Positions 24,791 through 34,206 of a stretch of 64,000 nucleotides of DNA are shown one piece after another (the first letter of the stretch is position 1; each line of letters starts with the position of its first letter). The stretch spans positions 10,200,501 through 10,264,500 of the forward strand of contig NZ_JAQNDO010000001.1 in NCBI RefSeq assembly GCF_028369105.1, written 5' to 3'. A program made the translations under genes and the position numbers. This DNA is from Polyangium mundeleinium (GTDB lineage: Bacteria; Myxococcota_A; Polyangia; Polyangiales; Polyangiaceae). The notes beneath the pieces are model-generated. The model made no database searches. It saw only the letters and a program-made list of their open reading frames with translations, and had not been told where the DNA came from.

Positions 24791-24829
24791 CTCGCGCTTG
24801 CGCTTGCGCTTGCGCTCCCGCTCGGCGGC

Positions 24830-24853
24830 GCGGGCCCCCGCTTGGGGGCCCGC
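24830..24853. terminator. Strong GC hairpin between convergent genes
   Basis: A perfect 10-bp stem GCGGGCCCCC (24830-24839) with GGGGGCCCGC (24844-24853) and a 4-nt loop, between the stop of the sigma factor (24790) and the stop of the metalloprotease (24874). It is placed to end transcription from both sides. A hexanucleotide repeat (GCTTGC, about four copies) lies just to its left at about 24795-24818. Confidence 0.75.
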
Positions 24854-24873
24854 CTTCCTGGCCTGGATGAAGC

Positions 24874-27153
24874 TCAGGGCTCCATACGCAAGCTCGCCAC
24901 GCTCAACGTGCCGTCGGTCTCGTTGCAGATGATGTCGGCCCCGTACTGGTTGTCGGTATCGCCGAAGAAGACGTGCTTGACCGACGAGCCGCTGCACCAC
25001 CCATCGAGATCCCCGCGCCACTCGATCGCCGCGAAGTGTCCGCTCGCGTCGACGAGATCGACTTCCATCTTGCCCGTCGATTGGTTTCGGCAGATCAGAT
25101 CGTCACGACCGTCACGATTGATGTCGGCGACGTGCAAGGAAGCGTTGGAACCCAGGCAGAAGTCGAGGTCTTGTATCCAGTTGCTCCCCTCGAACAGCGC
25201 GGTCGTGGTGTTCGCATAGTCGATGAGGATTTCGCCGTCGTTCTGGTTACAGAGGAGGTCTTCCTTCTCATCGTCGTTGAACTTGCCGATGTAGAGGCGC
25301 TCGCTCGATGAGACGCAGAAGTTCCGATCAACACGCACCCATTCGTTCCCGTCGACGTTGAACTCTCCATCCGTGTCGGCAAAGTCGACGATCATATCGC
25401 CATCGTCCTGGTTGCACAGCAGATCGTCTCGGTAATCGCCGTTGAAGTCTCCAATATAGAGGCGCTTGCCCGAACCCACGCAGAAGTTCCTGCCCGAGGA
25501 GATCCAGTTGCTCCCATCGAACACTCCAGCCCCTTCGCTGTAGTCGATGAGCATGTCGCCGTCGTCTTGGTTGCACAGCAGATCGTCGCTGCCATCGCCG
25601 TTGAAGTCGCCGACGTACAGGTGCTCCCATGATTGGATGCAGAAATTACGAGCCGGTTTGGTCCAATCGGAACCATTGAAGGTTCCATTGGTCTCCGCTC
25701 GGTTGATGAGCATGTCCCCGTCGTCGATTTGATTGCAGAGCAGGTCCGAGCGACCGTCGTTGTTGAAGTCTCCTACGTAGAGACGCTCCGTGCTGGCCTT
25801 GCAGTAGTTCGCCGTGCTGGACCAGATGGAGCGGACGAGGCCGAGGCGGGAGCGACCAGCGATGAGAGCGCCCCCGAACAGGCCCGGAAAGATGCTGGAC
25901 GTAAACACGGTCGGAAGCGTGCTGACGCGGTTCGTGAAACTCGACGTCACGGGCGGCTCCTTGTTGAGGAACGACCATAGGACATCGGCCTGCGATGCAG
26001 AGATGTGCCGCGGACAGGATACACCTCGAGGCGGATAGTCCATGACGTTGACGCTTACGATGAGGCCCGGCGGGGACGTGCGTACGATGGCATCGATTTG
26101 CGAATTCCCGGGATAGTACGTAGTTCCGGCGAGTGTGCAGCTAATGTTGCAGGTGCCGTCGGTTGCGTACGAACACGAATTGGCGATCAACTGGAGATCC
26201 GATTCCTGGTCCTCTGCCTCGCTCGGGCTCGTGAAAAACTCGGGCATCAGAACATTGTGGTACCACACCTCATCGTAACGCTTGCTCAACTTCATGGTGT
26301 ACCCCGTGTCAGGGTCCAAACCGCTGCCCACCTTGAACGTATGCTCGAGCCCCACGTAGTGCCCCAATTCATGGGCAAGAACATTGGTACCATTGTCGAG
26401 GTCAGCCCGAGCCAAATTGACGACTTTGCCTTCCGATGGGAAATCACCTGAGGTGCCGCCGGCGCTAATGATGACGATGACCTCGTCACTCGGTGCGAAC
26501 GTCGCAGCGACGGCCTTCCACCAATCACTGCCCCCGGATACGCCAGTCTTGACGACAGCATCCGCCCAGGCATTCGCGGGTATCAGCGGGAACCCATCCA
26601 CGCCGGAGAACGCATTCGTCACCTCGAGCTTTGCCTGACCCCAGGTCAGGGAACCCGGCGTCTTCGTGCACCAAAAGGTTGGCGCCTCTATCGTGGTGAA
26701 GGAGCGCTTCTTGAACGTCACCCCCGCGGCAGCGTAAATCTCATTCACGGTCTGGAGTCGCTCCTCGAGCTCATCTTCGGCATCGGGCCACGCCGTACTC
26801 CCAATGCAAACGGCTGGCATTCCAGTTCCAACGGGGCATTCCCAGTCCGGCGGCGGCGAATCCGGCGGCGTCAGCGTGCGGCTGGAACAAAGCGTATCCG
26901 CCACACCGGGCACGGTCGATGCTCCGCAAGCTGCGCGTGCCGATGGACGGTTGACACAACTTGTATCCACCAGGTGGACGGCGCGAATCGGAATCGTCCT
27001 CTTGTCGAGTGGCGCCACCATCAACGCCTGCCGGGCCACACCCGTCTCCACCCCGTCGTCCACCATCGGCTCGGGCGACGCATCTTTTGAGCCCATATCA
27101 CTACATCCGCACAACATCGCCAGAAGCGACGCCACCACGTATCGTCCGGTCAT
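24874..27153 (-). CDS. Secreted metalloprotease lipoprotein with FG-GAP/VCBS-like repeats
   Basis: A 759-residue exported protein. ATG 27153 is chosen over GTG 27156 because GAGGAG sits 6 nt before it. The signal peptide ends at Cys17 (LCGC), so it is probably lipid-anchored. The protease domain covers about 55-420, with zincin motif HELGHYVGLEH (261-271) and a later Met in MDYPP, so it resembles a metzincin-like secreted protease. Residues about 440-759 hold about six tandem units of about 50 residues, each with LYVGDFNGDG-DDLLCNQ-DGDMLIDY and NFC, of the FG-GAP/VCBS beta-propeller type, with conserved Cys per unit. The codon use is visibly less GC-biased than that of its neighbours, which suggests acquisition or weaker selection. 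Confidence 0.88.
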   Translation of the reverse strand: MTGRYVVASLLAMLCGCSDMGSKDASPEPMVDDGVETGVARQALMVAPLDKRTIPIRAVHLVDTSCVNRPSARAACGASTVPGVADTLCSSRTLTPPDSPPPDWECPVGTGMPAVCIGSTAWPDAEDELEERLQTVNEIYAAAGVTFKKRSFTTIEAPTFWCTKTPGSLTWGQAKLEVTNAFSGVDGFPLIPANAWADAVVKTGVSGGSDWWKAVAATFAPSDEVIVIISAGGTSGDFPSEGKVVNLARADLDNGTNVLAHELGHYVGLEHTFKVGSGLDPDTGYTMKLSKRYDEVWYHNVLMPEFFTSPSEAEDQESDLQLIANSCSYATDGTCNISCTLAGTTYYPGNSQIDAIVRTSPPGLIVSVNVMDYPPRGVSCPRHISASQADVLWSFLNKEPPVTSSFTNRVSTLPTVFTSSIFPGLFGGALIAGRSRLGLVRSIWSSTANYCKASTERLYVGDFNNDGRSDLLCNQIDDGDMLINRAETNGTFNGSDWTKPARNFCIQSWEHLYVGDFNGDGSDDLLCNQDDGDMLIDYSEGAGVFDGSNWISSGRNFCVGSGKRLYIGDFNGDYRDDLLCNQDDGDMIVDFADTDGEFNVDGNEWVRVDRNFCVSSSERLYIGKFNDDEKEDLLCNQNDGEILIDYANTTTALFEGSNWIQDLDFCLGSNASLHVADINRDGRDDLICRNQSTGKMEVDLVDASGHFAAIEWRGDLDGWCSGSSVKHVFFGDTDNQYGADIICNETDGTLSVASLRMEP

Positions 27154-27727
27154 CACAAGCTCCTCGGCACGGCCACACCAGCCGTGCTCATAAAGAAGGC
27201 CGGTACCTAGCTCATGTCCGTGTTGTGTTCAACATGAAGTATGAACCCAAACAACGTTTCTGCGCCAGTGGAAGTTCTCATCGAACCAGGTCGCGTGCGC
27301 TCTCAGGCGCGACAAGTCGTGATGGGATGGGGTACGGCTGCGTGCGGTGGAAATGTTCGTGTCCGGTTCGCAAGAGGGGAGCACGGAATCCGCATCGTCA
27401 AGGGTGGCAACCGCGGTTGGCAGTCCAAAGAGGGGGTCGACAGGGAACTGCAAAGACAGAAGGACGCCTCGCGCCTTGAAGGTGTCGGCTTTCATGGACG
27501 CCCCCTGGCCTGGGCAAACGCTCCGACCTCGGCCATTCCACGGCAATCGTCGGGCGTATGCCGCCCGCTCGCTGCACGCGGGCAAATGCGAGCGGCGTGG
27601 AGCCAGGTCCTCGGCGAACCGCTCGCCATTCCCCACTCGCTCCCGAGGCCATGGTGGACGATAACCGGTTGCGAGCATGAACGCGCCTCGCTCAGCTCCC
27701 ATTTTCCGCTCCCGCCCCCTCAAAACC
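27154..27727. other. Non-coding stretch upstream of the metalloprotease
   Basis: About 570 bp without a gene I can support. Long open frames exist on both strands, but none has a Shine-Dalgarno, a family resemblance or a consistent codon pattern. The part next to the metalloprotease (27160-27260) is AT-richer and should hold its promoter. The right part may be remains of the upstream end of the decayed gene that starts at 27728. Confidence 0.35.
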
Positions 27728-28012
27728 ACGATGCCTTCGTGGCCTCCTACGACGCAGCCGCGAAATACGAAAGCACCTGGCGACGGGAGATGCGCGAGGG
27801 CAAAGGCGCGGTCGCCGCGCTGCTTCGTCGTATCCACGCGCGATATCCCTGGATTCGACCCCTCGACGTTCGGCGACAAGCCCGATGTGCCCGATGACGT
27901 GATCGAGGACGGGAGCCGGCTCGCCGAGGTGCTGGAGGAGGCGACCATGGAAGACGGCAAGCCGCTCGCCTACAAACTCGCGGCGCTCGAAGCGCGGCGG
28001 CACCGGAACGGG
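27728..28012 (+). pseudogene. Frameshifted remnant of an uncharacterised myxobacterial gene
   Basis: Two neighbouring frames carry the two halves of one plausible protein. Frame 1 (from 27728) encodes HDAFVASYDAAAKYESTW and then RREMREGKGAVAALLRRI. After about 27840 the sense continues in another frame as RDIPGFDPSTFGDKPDV, then PDDVIEDGSRLAEVLEEA and DGKPLAYKLAALEA. A deletion between LLRRI and RDIPGFD probably removed a segment and shifted the frame. No good start lies upstream and the downstream end loses its acidic/helical character at about 28012. From memory, similar small proteins occur in Sorangium and Polyangium; this needs a search. The function is unknown. Confidence 0.6.
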
Positions 28013-28063
28013 CGAAAAACAAGGCGTTCGACCCTCCGCCGGCCGATATCGGACGTCCGATCT

Positions 28064-28335
28064 CCCCTTCGACCCTTCCTCGCCGAACCAACGTCCCCCT
28101 GAATCGCCCCACGACCCGTCTTTCGCGCGGACGACCTCCCCGGGATCCGCCGCGGAAGGGTCGTCCGCAAACCAACGGGCCCGAGAACGGGCTCCAACCG
28201 GTCCGCGGCGCGCCGAGGAGGGGCGCGGCCCGGCACGGATGGGACGTGGCGCCGTTGGGCGTTCCGCTTTTTCGTGAGGGAAGGGTCGCTCGACAAAAAA
28301 ACGGAGCCGTTTTTCAGCGAGGAAGGGTCGGCGGC
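28064..28335. repeat. Region with four copies of a GGAAGGGTCG motif, two in inverted orientation
   Basis: CGACCCTTCCTCG at 28070-28082 is the exact complement of CGAGGAAGGGTCG at 28319-28331, and flanking bases extend the match to about 17 of 18. Two more direct copies of GGAAGGGTCG lie near 28154-28163 and 28279-28288. A palindrome AAAAACGG-AG-CCGTTTTT sits at 28297-28314. The stretch lies between the pseudogene and the next membrane-protein gene. It may be a degenerate element or an array of regulatory sites. Confidence 0.4.
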
Positions 28336-28429
28336 CGGTTCGACCTTTCGGGATCGGCGCGCGGCGGGTCGTGGCTCCCCGGCCGCGGCGACTTCACGCG
28401 CTGACTCGAGTTTGGCGTACCGTGCGCCC

Positions 28430-29152
28430 ATGTGGCGCCTCTTCGCGAGCCTCGTCATCGCCCTCTTCGTCACCTTCCCGTTATGCTTCGCCGCCGTCGG
28501 CCTCGCCGTCGAGTACGCGGCCGGCAAGCTGGTCGTCGACGATACCGCACTGCCGACGAGCATCGGCCTGGCCGTGCTCATCGCCCTCTCGTCCTTCGGC
28601 GCGCTCCGCCTCTTCCAGGCCTGGCGCCGGACCCGCACGCCGCGCAGCGAGACCACCGAGACCCGCGGCTTCCTCGAGCGCTACGCCCTCGCCAACCCCG
28701 GCCTCTTCGAGAGCGCCTTCAGCTTCAACGGCTTCGGCCTGCGCTACCTCGACCCGCACCACCGCGGCCCCGGCGGCGTCCTGACCATGACCCTGTGGCT
28801 GACCGTCGCCTTCCTGCCGGTCGCGCCGGTCCGTCGCGAGCGCCTGCGCTTCCTCGGCCCCGAAAAGCAGCGCGGCCTGCCCTTCGTCCTCACCTGGCAG
28901 ACCGCCCCGCTCCAGACCGTCGAGCGCCTCCCCGTCGAGCGCCCGCGCAGCCGCCGCGTCTACGGCTTCTACTACGGCCTCTTCCTGCCGCTCCTCGTCG
29001 CCCCGCCCGTCGTCGGCTTCGTGACGCTGGTGCAACGCCACTTCGACGTCGCGGCCTGGCAGTTCTTTACCGCGGTCGCGCTCTACTTCGTCTGGGGCAT
29101 CGGCCTCGTCGTCGTCGAGCGCCGCGTCATGGGCACGCCCGACGCCCTGTGA
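28430..29152 (+). CDS. Polytopic membrane protein of unknown function
   Basis: A 240-residue membrane protein starting at ATG 28430 (MWRLFASL). It has hydrophobic segments at about 2-28, 42-62, 115-130, 178-198 and 212-232. Between the second and third lies a soluble loop with the pattern FNGFGLRYLDPHHRGPGGVLTM, then LWLTVAFLPVAPVRRERLRF. The pattern G-x-G ... W ... P-x-x-P-V-R is one I associate with uncharacterised membrane proteins of planctomycetes and myxobacteria, but I cannot name the family. It is followed by an 85-bp gap and a lipoprotein hydrolase on the same strand. No enzyme residue is evident. Confidence 0.7.
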   Translation: MWRLFASLVIALFVTFPLCFAAVGLAVEYAAGKLVVDDTALPTSIGLAVLIALSSFGALRLFQAWRRTRTPRSETTETRGFLERYALANPGLFESAFSFNGFGLRYLDPHHRGPGGVLTMTLWLTVAFLPVAPVRRERLRFLGPEKQRGLPFVLTWQTAPLQTVERLPVERPRSRRVYGFYYGLFLPLLVAPPVVGFVTLVQRHFDVAAWQFFTAVALYFVWGIGLVVVERRVMGTPDAL

Positions 29153-29237
29153 GCCGCGGTTCAGGGGTATTCGACGCGCCGTGATGGGGCGTCGGTTGCC
29201 TTGACGCAACCCATGAATCGGCCGAGCATCCGTGCCC

Positions 29238-31358
29238 ATGCGCACGCGTCCTCTACGATCCCTTCTTTTCAGCCTGTTTTTTCTCAACGCTTGCAGCGGC
29301 CCCTCCCCGGTCGTCCAGACGGGCGACACCCCTCCCGCGCCTCCCCTCGCGGGCCCCGCGACGTCCACGACCACGACGCCTCCCCCCACGGCGACGCCCA
29401 AGGACGAGCTCGCGGTCGTCAAGGTCGACGCCGATACCCCCATGACCACGCCCTCCGGCGCCACGTACATCGCCCCGAAGGGCTGGACCGTGACGACGAA
29501 ACACGGCGTCGTCGTGCTCGCGGATCCGAACCGCGAGGTCTCCCTCACGTTCGTCGAACGCAAAGAGCAAGATGGCGCTGCGGCCATTGCTGCGGCATGG
29601 AAACAAGTCCAACCCGACTTCGCGCGCGCCGTGTGGCTGATGACGCCCCAGCCGGGTCGCAATGGGTGGGATGCCGTCGTCGACGTCAACTACGTGACCA
29701 CCCTGGCGGAAGCCCGCCACGTCTCTGCCCGCGCCGCCCGCAAGGGGGACACCTGGTTCGTCCTGTTGTCGGACGGAACCGAGGACGGATGGAGCCGGCG
29801 GAGGCCGCAAGCCAATATCGCGCGGCAGAGCTTCCGGGCCCAGGGCGTCGTCGAGGAGTCCTTCAAGGACAAGCCCGCGCATACGCTCGACGCGGCGCGG
29901 CTCCAGAAGATCGACGCGTTCCTCGAGGAGAGCCGCCTCGCCTTGAAGATTCCTGGGCTCGCGGTCGCGATCGTCCAGAATGGCAAGGTCGTCCTGGAAA
30001 AAGGGTACGGCGTGAAGGAGCTCGGCAAGAAGGCTCCGGTCACGCCCGATACGATGTTCCGTATTGCATCGATGACGAAGCCCCTCACCTCGCTCATGAT
30101 CGCCGGGCTCGTCGACGAGGGGAAATTCACCTGGGATACCCGTGTCACCGAGCTCCTGCCGACGTTCGCGCTCGGCGACGCGGAGCTCACGAAGCGGCTC
30201 AGCGTGCGGAACATCCTCTGCGCGTGCACGGGCATCCCGTACGACAACGTGGGGACCGTCTTCGAGTATGCAAACGTCTCGCCCGAGAAGATGCTCGATC
30301 GCATGAAGCTCCTGAAGCCGACGACGGGGTTTGGCGAGACGTTTCAATACTCGAACGCCATGATCGCGGCCGCCGGGTATGTCGCGGCGCACGCCGCGGA
30401 GCCGAAGAAGCCGCTCGCCGAGGCGTACGAAAAGACGATGAAGGCCAAGGTCTTCGGTCCCCTCGGAATGAAGAACACGACGTTCGACGCGAAGGTCGTG
30501 GCGCGCGGAGATCATGCATCGCCGCACAATCGCAATGCGAAGGCCGAGATGGAGCTCGCGCCCTCGGATACGGCGGCGTGGATCACCCCGCTGAACCCCG
30601 GGGGCGGCGCCTGGTCCACAGTGCGTGATCTTTCCAAGGTCCTCTTGATGGAGCTCGCCAAGGGCAAGACACCGGACGGAAAGCAGGTCGTCTCGGAGCC
30701 GAACCTCCTGGCGCGCCGCGAGCCGCAATCACGCGAGGGTGAAAACTCGAGTTATGGGCTCGCCCTCGCCGCCGTGACCTCCTACGGCGTGCGCTTTTAC
30801 GGGCACGGCGGCGGGCTCGCCGGGTACTCGTCGAATATGTTCTTCTTGCCCGATCACGGAATCGGCGCCGTCATCCTCGCCAACATCGGCGCCCCCGATC
30901 CCTTGGTGTACGTGCAATTCAGGCGAAAGCTCCTCGAGCTCCTCTTCGACGGCCGCGACGAGGCGGTCGAGGACCTCGCGGTCGCGCGGAAGGTTGACGA
31001 CGCGGACCTGTCGAAGGAGGCCGCGAAGGTCGACTTCGCGCCGGGACGGGCCTACATCGAGCGATTCGTCGGGACGTACGAGCATCCGATGTACGGCAAG
31101 ATCACGATACGCCTCGACGGCGATCGTGGCGTCCTCGACGCGGGGGAATGGACGAGCTCCCTCGGAAAGAAAAAAGAGGAGGACGGCACGGAGAAGCTCG
31201 TGGCGACGACGCCGCCCTGGGTGTTCTGGCCCGAGTTCCTCCCGAAGGAGGTCAACGGAAAGATGGCGCTGGAGCTGCCGGACACCCAGCGGAAGGTCCT
31301 TTTCGAGCGGGTGAGCAGCCCGGCCCCTCGCCTGACGGCCGAGCCGAATCGACGGTGA
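29238..31358 (+). CDS. Serine hydrolase lipoprotein of the class-C beta-lactamase fold
   Basis: A 706-residue predicted lipoprotein (LNAC, Cys19; ATG 29238 preferred over GTG 29232). Residues about 60-205 form an unassigned N-terminal domain. Residues about 220-575 form the beta-lactamase/penicillin-binding-protein domain with SMTK (278-281, catalytic Ser and Lys), YSN (371-373) and a late HGGG in place of KTG. Residues about 595-706 form a C-terminal beta-rich domain like the lipocalin-like tails of other members. These proteins are usually esterases, D-amino-acid peptidases or amidases and not true beta-lactamases. The periplasmic or outer-membrane location follows from the lipobox. It lies 55 bp before a two-component gene set. 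Confidence 0.88.
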   Translation: MRTRPLRSLLFSLFFLNACSGPSPVVQTGDTPPAPPLAGPATSTTTTPPPTATPKDELAVVKVDADTPMTTPSGATYIAPKGWTVTTKHGVVVLADPNREVSLTFVERKEQDGAAAIAAAWKQVQPDFARAVWLMTPQPGRNGWDAVVDVNYVTTLAEARHVSARAARKGDTWFVLLSDGTEDGWSRRRPQANIARQSFRAQGVVEESFKDKPAHTLDAARLQKIDAFLEESRLALKIPGLAVAIVQNGKVVLEKGYGVKELGKKAPVTPDTMFRIASMTKPLTSLMIAGLVDEGKFTWDTRVTELLPTFALGDAELTKRLSVRNILCACTGIPYDNVGTVFEYANVSPEKMLDRMKLLKPTTGFGETFQYSNAMIAAAGYVAAHAAEPKKPLAEAYEKTMKAKVFGPLGMKNTTFDAKVVARGDHASPHNRNAKAEMELAPSDTAAWITPLNPGGGAWSTVRDLSKVLLMELAKGKTPDGKQVVSEPNLLARREPQSREGENSSYGLALAAVTSYGVRFYGHGGGLAGYSSNMFFLPDHGIGAVILANIGAPDPLVYVQFRRKLLELLFDGRDEAVEDLAVARKVDDADLSKEAAKVDFAPGRAYIERFVGTYEHPMYGKITIRLDGDRGVLDAGEWTSSLGKKKEEDGTEKLVATTPPWVFWPEFLPKEVNGKMALELPDTQRKVLFERVSSPAPRLTAEPNRR

Positions 31359-31413
31359 ATGAAGTCGCGAAGCGCTACCGAGCGCTTCACGCAGGGCTAC
31401 GTACAGCTATGAA

Positions 31414-33753
31414 ATGTTGTACGACGCCCGAACGAGCCCGCCGGTCTGGTCGCCCCCAGCGGCGAGCGCGAGCCCCAAGCCGCGCCCGGACCGGACGGGG
31501 AAACGGTTCCTTGCGCGGTATGGCGTAGCCGTCGCGGCTGTCGCCGTGGTGACGGCGATCCGGCTCGCGCTCGATCCCGTGCTCGGGGAGCATTCCCCCT
31601 TTTTGATCTTCACCCTGGCCGTCGTGGCAGCGGCCTGGTACGGCGGGCTGCGGGCGGCGCTCTTCGCCATGGCCTTGGCCGCCCTCTCGTCCGCCTTTTT
31701 CGTCGTGCCTCCGAAGTTCGTTCTCGTTCTCCCGACGACGTCGGCGCAGGCGCAATTCACGCTCTTCCTGTGCACCGCGACCGGCCTGAGTTACTTGATG
31801 GATTCGCTCCACCGCGCGCGCATCCGCGCCGAGGTCACAGAGCAAAAGGCGCGCGCGAGCGAGGAGTGGCTGCGCGTCACGCTCCGGAGCATCGGCGACG
31901 GGGTCATCGCCACGGACGAGGTCGGGCGTGTCGCATTCATGAACCCGTCCGCGGAACAACTCACGGGGTGGAGCGCCGCGGACGCCATCGACCGGCCGCT
32001 CGGCGACGTGTTCCGCATCGTGGGCGAGGCCGATCGAGACCCCATGGAAGACCCGGTCGCCCGGGTCTTGCGGGATGGATCGGTGGTTGGGCTCGCCAAC
32101 CACACGGTGCTCGTCGCTCGTGATGACAAGGAATACCCCATTGCGGATTCGGGGGCCCCCATCCTGGACGATACGGGCCGGATCCGCGGGGTCGTGCTCG
32201 TGTTCCAGGACGGGACGGCCGAGCGAGAGGCCGCGCGGCGGCTCGCGGCGAGCGAAGCGGAGTTTCGGGAGGCCTTCGAGCGCGCCGGGGTCGGCGAGGC
32301 GCAGGTGGAGCTCTCGACCGGGCGATTCCTGCGCGTGAACCACATGCTCTCTGAAATCACGGGCTGCACGGCGGACGAGCTCACCCACATGACGTTCCCC
32401 GAGCTCACGCACCCGGACAACCGGACAGCCGATTGGAAGCGATTCCAGGCGGCCGTCCGGGGCGAGTGCCCCATGTTCGAGAGCGACACACGGTACATCC
32501 ACAAAGACGGGCGGGAAATCCAGGTGCGGGTGACCGCGACCATCCTTCGCGACGCAGAGGGGGAGCCGCAGCGCGCCATGCTCGTCTTCCAGGACGTGAC
32601 GGAGCGGGCCAAGGCCGAGGAGGCGCTGCGGGAAGGAAAAGCGCTCTTGCGGGCGGTCACCGACGCCACGAGCGACCTCATTTACGCGAAGGACCTCGCC
32701 GGTCGGCTCACGCTCGCAAACCCGGCCACGCTGCACGTCCTCGGGCGGACCGAGGAAGAAGCAATCGGGAACCGCGACGTCGATTTTGCCCCCCAACCCG
32801 AGCAGGGCCGCTGGATCGCCGAGATTGATCAGCGCGTCTTGACCACGGGCCGGGAAGTCAGGGAAGAGGAGGATTTCGGCCCGCCGGGCGCGGTCCGGAC
32901 CTATTCGACGACGAAAGCCCCGCTCCGGGACGAGCACGGGGCCGTGGTGGGCCTGGTCGGCGTCTCGCGCGACATCACGGACCGAAAGCAGGCGGAGGAG
33001 GAGGTGCGCCGGCTCAATGCCGAGCTCGAGCTGCGGGTGGACGAACGCACCCGCGCGCTCTCCGAGGCAAACGCGGAGCTCGAGGCGTTCTCCTACACGA
33101 TCGCCCACGACCTCCGGGCCCCCGTGCGCAACATGCATTCCCTCGCCGACGCGCTGGTCGAGGATCACGCGGAGGAGCTGTCCCCCGACGCCCGGGACTA
33201 CACGCAGCGTATCGTGGCGGCCGCGGTTCGGATGGACGACCTCATCAAGGATTTGCTCGCGTACGCCCGGCTGGCCCGGGAGGCGATACGCCTCGATCCA
33301 CTCGACTTGGATGCCGTGCTGACCGACGTTCTCGGGCAAATGCGGCCAGAGATTCGCGAGCGAGGGGCCGAGGTGAGCGTGGCGTGGCCGCTCGGCCGGG
33401 CGGTCGCCCAGCGGACGACGCTCGGGCAGGTGGTGACGAACCTGCTCGACAATGCCATCAAATTCGCGGAAGCGGGCAAGAAGGCCGTGGCGCACGTGCG
33501 CTCCGAGGACCGCGGCGACCGCGTCCGGCTCTGGGTCGAAGACAATGGCATCGGCGTCGAGCCCGAGCACCGGGAGCGCATTTTCCGGGTCTTCGAGCGT
33601 CTCCACGCGCAGGAAGCCTACCCGGGCACCGGCATCGGCCTTGCCATCGTGCGAAAAGGCGCCGAACGGATGGGCGGATCGTGCGGGGTCGAGGAGAACC
33701 CGGGCGGAGGGAGCCGGTTCTGGGTCGAGCTGCCGAAGCAGGAGAACACATGA
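31414..33753 (+). CDS. DUF4118-PAS sensor histidine kinase
   Basis: A 779-residue membrane histidine kinase. It has an N-terminal DUF4118-type four-helix membrane domain (about 30-135, as in KdpD), then three PAS/PAC domains (about 145-260, 275-390 and 400-525; FQDGTAEREAARR, VFQDVTERAKAEE and VSRDITDRKQAEEE mark their ends), a short coiled coil, the HisKA domain with FSYTIAHDLRAP (about 553-564) and a HATPase domain with DNAIKFAE, DNGIGV and TGIGLAI to the end. The multi-PAS, phytochrome-like HisKA type often partners with small Rcp1-like response regulators, exactly what follows: the next start overlaps this stop by 4 nt (ATGA). The signal is unknown. Confidence 0.9.
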   Translation: MLYDARTSPPVWSPPAASASPKPRPDRTGKRFLARYGVAVAAVAVVTAIRLALDPVLGEHSPFLIFTLAVVAAAWYGGLRAALFAMALAALSSAFFVVPPKFVLVLPTTSAQAQFTLFLCTATGLSYLMDSLHRARIRAEVTEQKARASEEWLRVTLRSIGDGVIATDEVGRVAFMNPSAEQLTGWSAADAIDRPLGDVFRIVGEADRDPMEDPVARVLRDGSVVGLANHTVLVARDDKEYPIADSGAPILDDTGRIRGVVLVFQDGTAEREAARRLAASEAEFREAFERAGVGEAQVELSTGRFLRVNHMLSEITGCTADELTHMTFPELTHPDNRTADWKRFQAAVRGECPMFESDTRYIHKDGREIQVRVTATILRDAEGEPQRAMLVFQDVTERAKAEEALREGKALLRAVTDATSDLIYAKDLAGRLTLANPATLHVLGRTEEEAIGNRDVDFAPQPEQGRWIAEIDQRVLTTGREVREEEDFGPPGAVRTYSTTKAPLRDEHGAVVGLVGVSRDITDRKQAEEEVRRLNAELELRVDERTRALSEANAELEAFSYTIAHDLRAPVRNMHSLADALVEDHAEELSPDARDYTQRIVAAAVRMDDLIKDLLAYARLAREAIRLDPLDLDAVLTDVLGQMRPEIRERGAEVSVAWPLGRAVAQRTTLGQVVTNLLDNAIKFAEAGKKAVAHVRSEDRGDRVRLWVEDNGIGVEPEHRERIFRVFERLHAQEAYPGTGIGLAIVRKGAERMGGSCGVEENPGGGSRFWVELPKQENT

Positions 33754-34202
33754 ACATCGAAGACCTCGGCGTGCTCGTGGTCGAGGACGATTCGACCGAC
33801 GTGCTCATGATTCGCCGCGCCTTCAAGAAAGCGCAGCTCTTGAACCCGCTCCATTTCGTGGACAACGGCGACACGGCCCTCGATTACCTCTCCGGGCGGC
33901 CCCCGTACGACGATCGCAGGGAGCACCCGCTGCCGGCGCTCATCCTGCTCGACCTGAAGCTGCCGCGGCGCTCCGGGCTGGAGGTCCTGGAATGGCTGCG
34001 GAGCCAGCCGGGGCTCCGGCGGCTCCCGGTCGTCGTGCTGACGTCGTCGATGGAGAGCACCGACGTGCGCAAGGCGTACGACCTCGGGTGCAATTCATAC
34101 CTGGTCAAACCCGTCAGCTTCGAGGGGCTGCTCGACGCGGTGAAGGCGCTCGGGGTCTACTGGCTGATCCTCAATCGGCGGGCGGACACGGAGGTCGCCT
34201 GA
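33750..34202 (+). CDS. Single-domain response regulator (Rcp1/CheY-like)
   Basis: A 150-residue receiver without an output domain. The acidic pocket is E12-D13-D14, the phosphorylated Asp68 lies in LILLDLKLPRRSG, and the Thr/Ser and Lys positions are in VVLTSSMES and SYLVKPVSF. The long loop between beta-2 and beta-3 (SGRPPYDDRREHPLP) is typical of Rcp1-type regulators that serve multi-PAS or phytochrome kinases. It overlaps the upstream kinase by 4 nt and is followed after 4 bp by a hybrid kinase, so it is the likely shuttle between the two kinases. Confidence 0.92.
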   Translation: MNIEDLGVLVVEDDSTDVLMIRRAFKKAQLLNPLHFVDNGDTALDYLSGRPPYDDRREHPLPALILLDLKLPRRSGLEVLEWLRSQPGLRRLPVVVLTSSMESTDVRKAYDLGCNSYLVKPVSFEGLLDAVKALGVYWLILNRRADTEVA

Positions 34203-34206
34203 GCCT

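Noticed and set aside
24791-24873. Hexanucleotide GCTTGC repeat as a functional element
   Set aside because: Only about four copies, beside a terminator; too short to interpret.
27241-27897. Open frame of 218 codons as an intact gene
   Set aside because: Only the last part has plausible protein character, and the sense shifts frame after 27840, so I treat it as a pseudogene remnant.
29201-30628. Open frame of 475 codons overlapping the serine hydrolase
   Set aside because: A frame shadow; SMTK, YSN and the lipobox are in the 29238 frame.
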